Source of the DNA: Heterocephalus glaber
Lineage: Eukaryota; Chordata; Mammalia; Rodentia; Bathyergidae
NCBI RefSeq assembly: GCF_000247695.1
Contig: NW_004624747.1
Coordinates: 15,348,311-15,412,310 of the forward strand
Reading direction: 5' to 3'
DNA: 64,000 bases
Shown here: positions 32,261-44,300 of the stretch, piece after piece
Numbering within the stretch: the stretch's first letter is position 1
Layout: every line of letters begins with the position of its first letter
Made by a program: the position numbers and the translations under genes
Notes under the pieces: model-generated
The model's input: only the letters and a program-made list of their open reading frames with translations
Database searches by the model: none
Told to the model about the DNA's origin: nothing

Positions 32261-35200
32261 CGAAGAGGCATGTGTGAGGGGAAAGTGATTTTTTTTTCCC
32301 TAAGCGTCGGATGTAAATCTGCGTTCTGGTTTTACCTGCTGCGCTGGTGCATAAACTGCAGGCTCCCACTTTATTTTCCTCTCCTCCCTCTGCCCAAGGT
32401 TAACTGACCTTACACCTGTAACCTGTGGATTTCCCTACAGAGCCGTCAAGCCTGGTGTGCCCAGTAGCGAGTTCAAAGCCATGCTTTCCTTCTTTACGCT
32501 TTCCTTTATAAAACAACTTTTTATTTTGAAAAAATTTAAGAGCGAAAAATTTCCCTCACACTAGACACGATTGACAAAAGGTCTTAAATGGTTCACCTAT
32601 ACTCTGCTTTGTTACAATAAAATAAGAGAAGGTTGCTTGCAAAAATATGTGAAATGTGAAAAGATTGGAAAACACTTTCGAGTGTAATTCACCAGCTCAT
32701 GCATATGTACTGTGTGCAGCCAGCGTTACAAGCAGGGAGGAGACAGGAGACGGGGTGGAGGGAAGGGAGATGAAGCCAGGAGACAGTGCAGTTTGCCAAT
32801 ATGCATGTGGATTGAGTTCTACTCTCTGTGTTCCCCAGTCCAGCCCTCCCAGCTGTTCTCTTGCAGGTTCCTGAAGGAAAGTTGTAAATTTCACCTGAGC
32901 TTCCTAGCGGCAAGAGCCAAAAGTTCCTTCTTGTTAGGCTCTCACAAATTTCTGTTTAGTTTTGCTTTTAGCAGTTATATAAGAACAGCTAAAAAAAAAA
33001 AAAAAAAAAAATCCCCAAACCTAAGTCTGGCAACACTGTGTTTGCTTTTCTGGCTGGAACTGAGCAGTAGCCATCCTCTTTTATCTATGGTTTGTGAGCC
33101 CCAAATTTGTCCCGCCTTTTCCATGTTGTAGTAACTTGTCCCTGGCCTGCTTCAGACAGGGGCCTTACCTGTTGGGCCCTCCAGGCATTTGACTGGATCG
33201 CTTTGCTGGGGAGAGAAAAAAAGGATGGGAATGAAAGGTGATTGTCCAGTATTCCCTTGTCTTAGTTTGCAGTGTTTCCTGCGCTGTGCACAACCGGGCT
33301 GAAATCCTACTGGTTTCCAGGGTGACCGCGTGGGGAGCCTGCCTCACTGCCTGGCCTGGTTATTTTGATGCCCAGGCCTGCTTCACCTGTGCGAACAGTG
33401 CCGGGGGCTTCCTGGGCTTGCCATATTTTTGTTGTTTTTCTAGTTGGGAGTTGTTTTAAGAAGGGCATATTCTCCTGACCTCAGCTCTAGAGAACTCTGA
33501 GGCTTCTACTTGTCACCTCCATGATGTACCCCAGGTCATTAAAAAAAAAAATTCATTCCTGTGTTGTTAAAACAGTTTTCAAAGTTTGAATTTCAGATTT
33601 TTCTACAGCCATTCAAATAGTCCCTTTCCAACATCTTATAGTTGGAGTCATTTTTGGAAAAGTTGCTAGGAAAAGATAAACATGCAGATGTAACTCTGAA
33701 AGTAATATTACAAGGGCAGTATCAAGAGAATTTGTATTGCTCCCTCTTTTGTTCCATATTCTGAATTTCAGGTTGGAAGACAACAAAGGGCTCCCCAGAC
33801 ACCATGTAAATGATTTCTAATCCCTGTGACCTGGAGCACTGGAGACTATGACAATCCCACATCTCCCAGTGACTTCTGTGGGACCTTAAGTAAATCACTT
33901 GATTTTCCCGAACCTCACTTTTTTCTGTAGTAAAACCAGAAAGTATGGGAGTATCTCTCCTGGAACTAGTGTATCTGTGAGAACCACTCTTTCCGTGTCT
34001 GTGCCAGACATTGCTAATCAACAGCTGTGTTCTCCACTGAGCCAGGACTCACCCTCAGACACATCTCTGGACTAGATGATCTCTAAGGTCACTTTGAGCT
34101 TCAATAGTTAGAAAAAAATGGAGTGGGTAGAGCCAGGAGAAGAAGTTCCATGTCTTTAAAGGTTTCTTTTGTGACCATGTCATTCTTTTCCTTGGAGAAG
34201 ATGATGTTAGCTCAAGTTCCAAGATTAAAGTTTCACCTGGGCTTTTCCAAGCCACTGTCCCTTTTTATTCCTTTGCCAAGGAGTCGAGGGAAGGGGCAGG
34301 TCTGCAAGTCTCAGGGACACACACTGCGTCTATCTCTCTGTAGTCCATCCTCCCCTCCTCGGTGGGGATTGCCACCTGAGAGCTTGGGTTCTCCCAAGCT
34401 CTCACCTCCTTTTTAAAGGGACTGTTCAGAAACATTTCTTGCTATTTGAGAATCTCTAGCATTGGGTGACATTCTGTGGCTTTCAGAGAGTGACTTCGAT
34501 TTTTTTTTTTTCATCCTGCCCTGGCTTGAAAGTCTTTGGGGGAACAGTGTGGCCAAGATGTTAAGAGAATTAGAACTTCCTTTGGCTCCAGGGTAACCAC
34601 AGGGTTTTCAAAGGGAGCGCCCCTCTAGTCAGACAAGAGGCCAAATACAGAACTTACTTTTCCTCTTATGAATGAGAAGACTGGGGTGTGGTGGTGCACG
34701 ACTCCAATCCCAGCACTCGGGAGGCTGAGGCAGGAGGATTACTGAGTTTGAGGCCAGCCTGGGCTACATAGCAAGACCCTGTCTCAAAAAAATAAAAAAA
34801 TAAAAAAGTGAGAAGACTACCCAGGGTCAGGTGACAGTTTATCTTTTTCATAGCTTTATTATAATTGACATACCGTAAAACCTACCTCTTTAAAGTGTAT
34901 AACTCACACGGTTATGCAACTATTACCACTAGTTAATTCCAGAATATTTTCATCACCACAACAGGGCCTGCCTGTACTTCTGTCCCGGTGGCCTCTCTGA
35001 ATTGGGTGTTGATTATAAAGGGGGCTGGAAAGTTGGGATACTTTTCAGAAAAATGAGCTGCTTTTGTTTTACTTACTTTCTTTTAATTAGGGCTAGATGG
35101 TTGCTCTTAGCACCTGTTAGTCTTGATTGGGAATTGGAGTCACCTGGGAGGCTTTTTTTTTGTACCAGGGATTGAACTTGGGTCCTTGTGCTTGTGAGGC

Positions 35201-35294
35201 AAGCGGTGGAACCACTGAGCTAAATCCCCAGCCCCTGGGGGGCTTTTTTTATACTCCCCCCACTGCTACACCTGATTCTGATTTAGATATGGGG

Positions 35295-35340
<46 letters not shown>

Positions 35341-38300
35341 GTTAATAGTTTGTATTTCTTGTTTTTTCCGGTACTGGGGACAGGACCTTGTGCCACTGAG
35401 CTAAATCCCTGGCCCTAGTTTGTATTTTTGACAAGACTGATGCTCTGGTCTGAGCTTTTGGTTCCATTAATTTTATTTCTTGATTGATTTTTTTCCTGTG
35501 TGGTACTGGGGATGGAACCCAGGGCCTCATATGTGCTAGGCAAAAGCTCTACCATGAGCCACACTCCTGGCCCCTGGTCTAGAGCTTTGAAAGCGCTGTT
35601 CCCTCTGCCTGGGCACTGCATCCTCACCTTTGTCCTTCAGCTCTGTTTGCTTCCTGGAAGTCTCTTCTGATGTCTGCCCCAGCTGGATTTTGCAGCCCTT
35701 TCTCTGAGCCCTTATCTTTGTGCTCATCGCACTGAGTCGTAACGCCCAGTTTAGTGTCTGTTTGCCCACTGGCCTTTGAACTCCTGGAGGTTTCTTTCTG
35801 GCTCAGCATTGGATCCCCACTGCCCAATACACTTGTCCCAGAATAGGAACACTGGTGACTCGGTGAACAGTGAGTAAGTGAGGACTCGGGACTATGTTTG
35901 AAGTCAGCCCAAAGTTCATTAATATCAACATCTGGCCATGAATCCTAACACAACTGCGACTCTTTTTTTTTTTTTTTTTGTATTAAATTCTTTTATTGGT
36001 ACATTGTAGGTATACAACACAATTACATTTCTCATTGGGAATTGTACCTTTATATAATGCATCTTGGTTCTTATTTTTTCCCCATTCCTAGCCCTCCCTT
36101 TACGCCCTCCACCCTTCCCTGTTTACAAAGACTTTATTTCCATTTTTTCCATTTCTCATCATGTTTTCCTTTCCCTTCTTTCCTTTCCCCTGTGCCTCCC
36201 ACTACCCCTACCCCTTTGGACCTTTTCTTCCTATTTTACATTATCGATTATTCAGTCTAATCATTGGTACATTTTAGGTATACAATATAATGACATTCAT
36301 CATTGGAAATTTGCACCTTTACATAGTCTCTCTTGGTTCTTGTTTTTCACCCTTGCCCAGCCCTCCCTTCAATCCCTCCAGCCCTCCCTATTTACAAAGA
36401 TTTTGTTCCTGTTTTTCCATTTTCTCATATTAATCCCATTCCCTTCTATCCTTTCCCTTAGCCCTCCCACGTCCTTCCCCTTTGCCCCTTTTCTTCCTAT
36501 TTCACATGACCTATTATACATTTAGTCCTTATTTACACTTTCAGTTTCTCACACCAGAGAAACTATTTGGTATTTACACATCTGTGTCCTATTTATTTCA
36601 CTTAAGAGTATTGCCTCAATGTGCATCCACTTAGCTATAAATGTCTCTAATTTCTCATTTTTTATGGCTGAGTAGTACTCCATTTTATAAAAACACCACA
36701 TTTTCTTTATCCAGTCTCCAGTTGATGGGCATTTGGGCTGTTTCCAAGTTTTAGCTATTACAAACTGCGCTGCTATGAACATGGGTGCACATATATCACT
36801 GTGGTATGATTCTTTTAATTCTTTGGGGAAGATCCCCAGCAACAACTGCGATTCTTAAAACCACACACCTGATTAAAAAAAAAATCCCTATGCCGGACTG
36901 TCCCAAAAGGGTGGTTATTCAAAGATCAAGAAAGGTAGTAATATAGCCAAACATGGTGGTACATGCCTGTAATTCCCGTTCATTAGGAGGCTGAGGCAGG
37001 AGGATTGCAAATTTGAGCTCAGCCTGGACAACTTATTAAGACCTTTCTCAAAATGAAAAAAATAAAAAGGGCTGAGGATGTAGGCCAGTAGAAAGGCCCT
37101 GGATCCAGTCTTCTGTACCACATGAAGGAAAGCAGTAACAGCTTGACTTTTCCTTGTACAGGACTAGAGGCTATCATCGTCGGTGAGCTTCATGACAACG
37201 TTACTCTGCACTGTGGCAACGTCTTGGGACCCAGGGGCCTGGTGACATGGTACCGGAATGACTCGGAGCCCATCTTCCTTCTGTCCTCCAATGCCAGCCT
37301 CACACCAGCTGAGCCTCGCTTCTCTCTAGTGAACGGCAGCTCCCTGCACGTCGGGATGCTGAGCCTGCAGGATGAGGGCAACTATACCTGCCAGGAGATG
37401 AGGAATGGGACTCGGTGGTTCCCAGTGTGGCTGCGGGTAGCCAGTAAGTGGGGCTGGTGGGGACTGGGGCTGGCGAAATGCCCAGAGCCTTGGGCAGGCT
37501 GTGGCCACAGTGAGGCGCACGGGTGGAGAAGCGGATGGCCTGGATTGCCGTCTGGGCTCTGCCGCTTGTGAATGGAGTGACCGCTTGTACCTGTAGTTCC
37601 TCACCTGTAAAATGGGGATAAAAAGGATTCCTGCCTCGTAGAATTGCTGAGAAGAATAGAAGCTGTGCACACAGTGCTTTAAAAGGCTCCAGGCATGTTA
37701 GCTATTATTTTTAGGTTATTGTTAATATCATCCTTGTTCATATCATTTTATTATATAACATAATCAAACTGTGAATTCCAGTCCTAAAGCTACCACTTAA
37801 TTGTGTGTCATCTTGAGTAAGTAGTTTAATATCTGAGCTCCTGTCTGCCTTCCTTACTACTTGGGGAAATACCCTGCCTGCTTGTCGAGTATAGCAAGTG
37901 CTTTTATGCAATAGTGCTAAGTACAGGGCTTGGCACGAGCCACTGGGACTGACTGTACTTTACTAAAACAGTATCATAGCTGCTGTAGACATGTAGGGGT
38001 TTGTAGACTATAGTCTATGGGCTGTATCTGGCTAGTCACCAGCTGTGCACAAGAGTTTTTATATGGGCCTGCAAGCTATGAACTTTTTTTTTTCTTTCCC
38101 CAGTACCAGGAATTGAACTCAGGACTTTGTGCTTGCCACACAGGCGTGGTACTACTGAGCTACATTCCTGGCCCCTCTGTGAATTTTTACACTTTTAAAC
38201 AGTTGAAAAAAATCAATAGAAGAATAAATTAAATGTGATTCAAATTTCAGTGTCTGTAAATAAGGTTTTATTGGCATATAGCCATATTCATGCGTTTACA

Positions 38301-41300
38301 TATTATCTGCAACTGCCTTTGTTGCTACAGTGGCAGAGGTGCTTGCTGGGACCAGGCTGGTGTCGTCTCCAAAGCCTGAGATGTTTGCTCTCTGGCCTTT
38401 TACACACAAAGCGTGGTGGTCCCTGGTTTAGAGGGTTGTCCTTGTTCTGTACCCAAGATATGTAGTTTGGCAGGGATTCCTGTGTGATCCTTTTACTGAC
38501 CTGGACCCACAAGTTCCTCCATTTGTAAAATAATTTGCTCATTCCTTTATTCTGTATAGATTTATTGGGCACCCAATGCCAGACACCGTTCTAGGCACTG
38601 GGCTACAGGAGTGAACTAAGGTAGGAAAGGAGAGAGACGGATGAGAGAGAAGTAAACAAAGATATCAGGCTGGCACGGGCAATGCAGAGAACCGAGGTGG
38701 GGTCACGTGATCCTGTGAAACCCTTTAAACTGGGAGGTTAGAAAGGAGCTTTTTTGGAGGTATAGGTTGGGCATCCTTCATCTGAAAATATAAAATCCAA
38801 GATGCCCCCAAATCCAGATTTTTGCATTCAGAGTGTTCAACTGATAAAGTCTGTGTAAATATTCTAGAAAAAAATCTGAAATCTGAAACACTCTGCCAAG
38901 CATTTTGGATAAGGGATACTTAGCCGGTGGTGACATTTAAGCTGAATGTAGGAGCCAAGCATAGACAAGGAGGGAGCAATGCAGGCAGAACAAGTGCTGC
39001 CGTGAGGCAGGCAGTGTGATAGGGTCATGGATGGGCAGAAGCCCAGGGTGACAGCTGCCTGGTGCGTGAGACAGGAGGGTCTGTGGTATATGGGAGGCTG
39101 TGCTGGACCACACAGGCCAGGTTGGACCAAGGTTCTGGGTTGAATTATGTCCCAACGAAAGATGTGTTTTGTTTTGTTTGGTTTGGTACAGGGAATCAAA
39201 CTCAGGACCTTGCGCTTGCCAGGCAAGCGTGGTGCCGCTGACCTACATCCTTGGCCTCCATGTTTTGTTTTGTTTTTTTAAACTAAAAGAGCTGCCAGTT
39301 TTACTTTCACATTTCACAATACAAATGAAACTGTACTTTCTGCACTTTTGTTTATCCTACTTCTCCCTTCAAAACTCTTCTGTGTTTATAGGAGGGGGAA
39401 GCGAGTCTTCCTTGTCATGCTGTTAGAGAGCACCAGAGTCACAGCACCATGATCTCCTGGTGAAGTAGAACAAATAATATAAAACTGATATAAAGAGGCT
39501 GGCCCTCGAGCTTTGTCTGGTCGAGTCATTCCTGGCCAAGTGGGCACCATCATGGCCAAGCTGTGTCAGTGGAGGCCCAGGCATCATTGGCATGTGGCTT
39601 CCCATGGGTGACATCATCTCGGGAGTAGGGGGCTCATCAGAGGCATCGTGGAAGGGCCTCCCATGTGAGGTACTGGTGTTAAGCCAGGGTGAGGAGAACC
39701 CAGGAGACTGGGTAGAGGTGGGATCATCACCCCTGCTGGAGGAGAAGCAGAAAATGGAGTAGGAGTCATCTTTCCTTGAAATGCAGCCATTGTTGTATCA
39801 GTTAGGCTCTGAGCCTGCTCTTCCATCCATTTCTGATAGTAGTCTTTCACATTCTCTTTGTTTCCCCCCACTGCAGTGTGTCTTTCTCACAGACAGAGAG
39901 TCGTGGGTGAGGGACGTATTGCATCACCTCCCTCAGATCTCAGGAACTGACTCTCTTGGGCATGTTCCCATGAAAGATAGGTTGAAGTCCTAACCTCTTG
40001 TCCCTATGAGTAGACCGTACTTGGAAATAGAGTCTTTGTAGATGTTAAGATGAGGTCATTAGGGTGGGTCCTCATCCAGTGACTAGATCCTCATGAGAAG
40101 GGGAAAAGCCATGTGAGATGATACTCAGAGAGTTGGTTCGTAATGACACTGGGAGATTGGATTGATGTGGCTGCAAACCACAGAATGCCATGGGTGGATG
40201 GCCCCCTGCCAAAGGCAGGGAAGAACCGAGGAGGGATGCTCTCTCCCCTTGAGCCTTTGGAGGAACCATGTCCCTCCTGGCACCTTGATTTCAAACTTCT
40301 GGCCTCCAGACCTAGGGGAGAATACATTTCTGTTACTCTGAGCCACCCAGCGTGTGTTGATTTGTTAAGGCAGCTCTAGGAACTAATGCCCTTGGGCAGG
40401 AGTTGGGAATTTCTTCTGGGTGCAGGGGCAATGCCTAGAGCTTCGAGCGAGGTGCAGCACCATCTGACATCCATGTGGAGAATGTGTGTGTGTGATCTCA
40501 AGAGGAGCTGATAAAACCAAGGGAGCCCTTTGGAGGCACACGATATTGGTGATCAGAACCAGAGCAGAGGCCTTGGTGACAATGCACAGGTTCATAAAAT
40601 ATTTCAGAGGTAGACCAGCAGGACTTACTGGTGCACTAGAAGTGGGGATGAAGGAAAGAGAGACCTCAAGGACACTTTCCATGTCTCTGAGGTTTCTGTC
40701 AGTTCTCACAGATGATGGGATCCATCAACACTGTTTCCATGTCTAGAAGTGCCACAGATGAATGGTCGGGGATGAGTGTGGGCATCAAAAAATATCACCC
40801 ATTGCAGGCTGGCTCTATTTGGTTCCGTTCTTAGCTTATGGACAAGTGCTGGGAGGCCTCCCTCACTCGAGCTGCCTAACAGTAACAAATAGTGCCTTCA
40901 TATCAATCTTAGCAGTAAATGGCTTCTTTTTTGACCAATAGAAGTATGATAATTTTTTTTTTTTTTTTGGTACCAGGGATCGAACTCGGGACCTTGCGCT
41001 TGTGAGGCAGGTGCTGGAACCACTGAGCTAAATCCCCAGCCCAGAAGTATGATAGCGTTACAACTTTTTTTTTTTTGCATTGCTGGGGATTGAACCCAGG
41101 GCCTCATGCATGCTAGGCAAGCACTCTACCACTGAGCTACATCCCCAGACCTTTTTGCTTTTTATTTATTTTATTTTATTTTTTGGTACCGTGGATCAAA
41201 CTCGGGACCTTTCGAGGCAGGCGCCAGAAACACTGAGCTAAATCCCCGGCCTTTACTTTTTGTTTTTGAGACAGAATTTTACTAATTTGGCCAGGTGGGA

Positions 41301-44300
41301 CTTGAACCTATGATCCTCCTGCTTCAGCCTCCCAAGTAGCTGGAATTACAGGTATATACCACTGCTCTGCTTTCAACTTGTTTTTTTGTCATCATTCTCT
41401 CCAGTCTATGATGACTCAATCTGACACTGATTTAGTAATCATTGGCTAAGTTTATTGAAGGTGGACTTGTTTAATTATCACTCTATTGGGAGATGAGTGC
41501 AAGCCTTATTGTCATGAACGGGAACTTGCATTTTTAAAAATGTCACTACATTTGATTGGTGCTTTGCCCTCCCTAAAGGAAGGTCTTTGCACATCTGAGT
41601 TACTGTGGTGTGATTTGCAATGTGGAAACTCCTTTATTTGGAAATACCTGGGGTCCCTGATGGGTTTAATGCTTATCCATGAAAACTGGACACAAATGCC
41701 CTTTGGGTCACGTATGGCCCTCTGGGATCTCACTCTTTCTTCCCTTTCCAGGAGGATCCTGGACAATACTGAGCATCATGAACCTTTTTCTGCTCCTCAG
41801 AAAGTGGCAGCTATGAAGGCTTGGCGCATCTCTCACTGGATCCTGGTTCCATTTTTGCACAGTAGATTTGGGGATATGGATTAGGTTTGATCCAGCTGCC
41901 ATTTCTGGGAGGGCAGTGGTCTTGTTGAGTGGCTGAAAGAGTCTTCAGTTTGGGTCCTGCTGGCTGTTGTCTTTGTGACCTTGGGAAAGTTCCTGGAGCT
42001 CCTCCAACCTCAGATTTATCATCTGCAAAGCTCAAAGTCATGGTGAGACCTAGCTGCAGACTTGTGGTACCCATGAACTTGCGCAGCTCCTGGCATACAG
42101 TGTGCACTTGGCTCTGTTACTGCCGTCTATCAGTTATGCTGGTGACCAGGTTCGGATGGGAAAACACATCTCAAGTTCCCAGCAATCTGTTTGCATCTGG
42201 GCCTTTTGAACAGGACTTGCTTGGGCCAGAGCCTTATTATCTTTGCTTTTCCCTTTTAACAGACATGGTTGATAACATGGTCACATATTGTCCTCCTAAT
42301 GGCAAAAGTTTGGAAACATCTAATGTGGCTTTGGAAGTGAAGGGAAACAAATTCTGGGCAGGTTTTTATCTGTAACTGACCTTGAATGTGAGAATGGACA
42401 GAGATACTGCAGAGGCACAAAGCCAGCTGTGGGAGGGCTGGTAGGTTTCTCTCTCAGTGCCGCCTGGATCTCTGCTTATCGGTCCCTGAGCATTTGGTGC
42501 CTCTGCCTTCTAGAGAGTCAGGTTTTCTATAAACTTGCAGGGACTTTTCCTTCCTAGAGTGGGCATCTGCAATGGGATTTCATCAGTCATCCCCTGACAA
42601 AAGAATCTGTAGTGCTAAATGTTAATTTAAAGGTGGGGAATAAAAGGTAGGGATAGCCATGCATGGTGGCATAGGCCTGTAATTCCATTACTCTGGGAGG
42701 CCTAGGTGGGAGGATCTCAGTGTTTGAGCCCAGACTGGGCAGTTTAGCAGCTCAGTGAGGCCCTGTCTCAAAAATTAAAAACTAAAAAAGCCTGGGGATG
42801 TAGCTTAGTGCAAAGGCCCTGGGTTCAGATAAAAAAAAACCTTAAAAACTAAAGCTGGTATTGACAGTTGTGGCCATTGGAATTGGGACTCTGCTCCTAA
42901 GAGTACAGAAGGCCCCTGGCTCACAGCAGGGCGGAGTTTTCAGGGCTGTTGACCTCATCAACTTCCCATCCTCTCCTCCATCCCCGCGTGGGTATGAGTC
43001 AGATCAGCCGTGTGTTCACCTGCAGGAAGGGTTGAGAGTGCAGAAGATGGCACAGATTGCAGCACATCCCGGCAGATTGGCAGATTCGCTGCTCCTCCAC
43101 AGTGTTGTCCCATACGCATTTGGGGAGTGACTGAACCAGTCAGAGATCAACCCAAAAAAGAGCGGGGGAGATTTCGTGGCTCTCACTGTGTCTAGTCTTC
43201 TCCAGCCAAGCAAGGGCGCAAAGAGCATCGGAAGGGTCAGCACATGGGCAGTGAGGAAGCTGGTTTGTATCGATCGTTAGGACTTAGGTGGGGAAAGGGA
43301 CCTGTCTAGCCAGTGAAGTAGCTCTCAGCCCTGACTTCCCAGAAAGGGAGTCACAGGAAAGACGAGTATTTCCTGACGCAGATACCCACTAGCAGAGCAC
43401 CCTTCTATGTTGGATCCTTCTCTGTCTTATCAAAACATAGGGCCTGAGGGAAAGAGAATGTTGGGTACACAAGGGGAAATTTTGGGCTCCTGTCAGAAGA
43501 TAGAGTGATTCGTGCCCAAGGATTGATTAATTTGGGTGTGGACCAAAGATAGGTGCTTAGAAGAGGCTGAAGACTTCTGATTTGGGGCTTTTGGGATGGA
43601 CCAGCACCCACTAGGGAGCTGGGGAGGCAATAATATTGTCACTCTTATTTTTTGGTGCTGGGGCTCAAACTCAGGACCTTGCGCTTGTGAGGCAGGCGGT
43701 GGAACCACTGAGCTAAATTCCCAGCCAAGATCGTCACTTTTGCTTATAAAAATGACCTCAAAATAGTCTGTGTAAGTTTTCCCACAGATGTTGTCCCATT
43801 GTAGAACTGTGGCATTGTGGCACATGTCTGTAATCCCAACACTCTGGGAAGCTGAGGCAAGAGGATCACAAGTTCAAGTCTAGCCTGGGGAACTTAGTAA
43901 GACCCTGTCTCAAAATTTAAAAATGGGCTGGAGATGTAGCTCAGTGCAAAGGCCTTAAATCCAATCCCCAGTATCATAAAAAACAAAATTCTACAGGTCT
44001 GACTAGCAGAGACTACCAGGTACGCTCTTAGGTCATTTTCAAGTAAAAATGCTAGTCTAAGAGTAAATCCCTGGAGTTTACTGTTAATGAGGACACCCAG
44101 ACAGTGAGATATCAAGGAATTCTTTGTGTCTCTTGACTGGCCAACGTGTAGTCATGGTGAGGGAGAAGTCAGTTCAGATGTCAGAAATGGCAGCAGAGAA
44201 CAGGAAGGCAGCAGCCGTAGGTGTTCTAGAATAGAATTCAGCAAATTGTCTTTCTGTATAGGGCCAGAGAGTAAATATTTTATGGGCCTTTAGGCAAAAT

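Larger units (their letters stand above)
39131..40388 (+). mobile_element. MLT1-type LTR interrupted by the SNRPC retrocopy
   Basis: Left piece 39128-39155 (TTCTGGGTTGAATTATGTCC). Right piece about 39975-40388 (TTGAAGTCCTAACCTCTTG, GATGAGGTCATTAGGGTGG, GGAACTAATGCC). The break falls where GAAAGAT occurs on both sides. Confidence 0.78.

Noticed and set aside
31525..32369. Long minus-strand open frames (185 and 231 codons) across the CpG island
   Set aside because: Stops are rare by chance in such GC-rich DNA. The frames overlap VSIG10 exon 1, lack splice or family signals and are Pro/Arg/Gly/Ala-rich without motifs.
41486..41884. 132-codon plus-strand frame in intron 2
   Set aside because: No domain, no splice borders and an overlapping minus frame of similar length. 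Probably chance.
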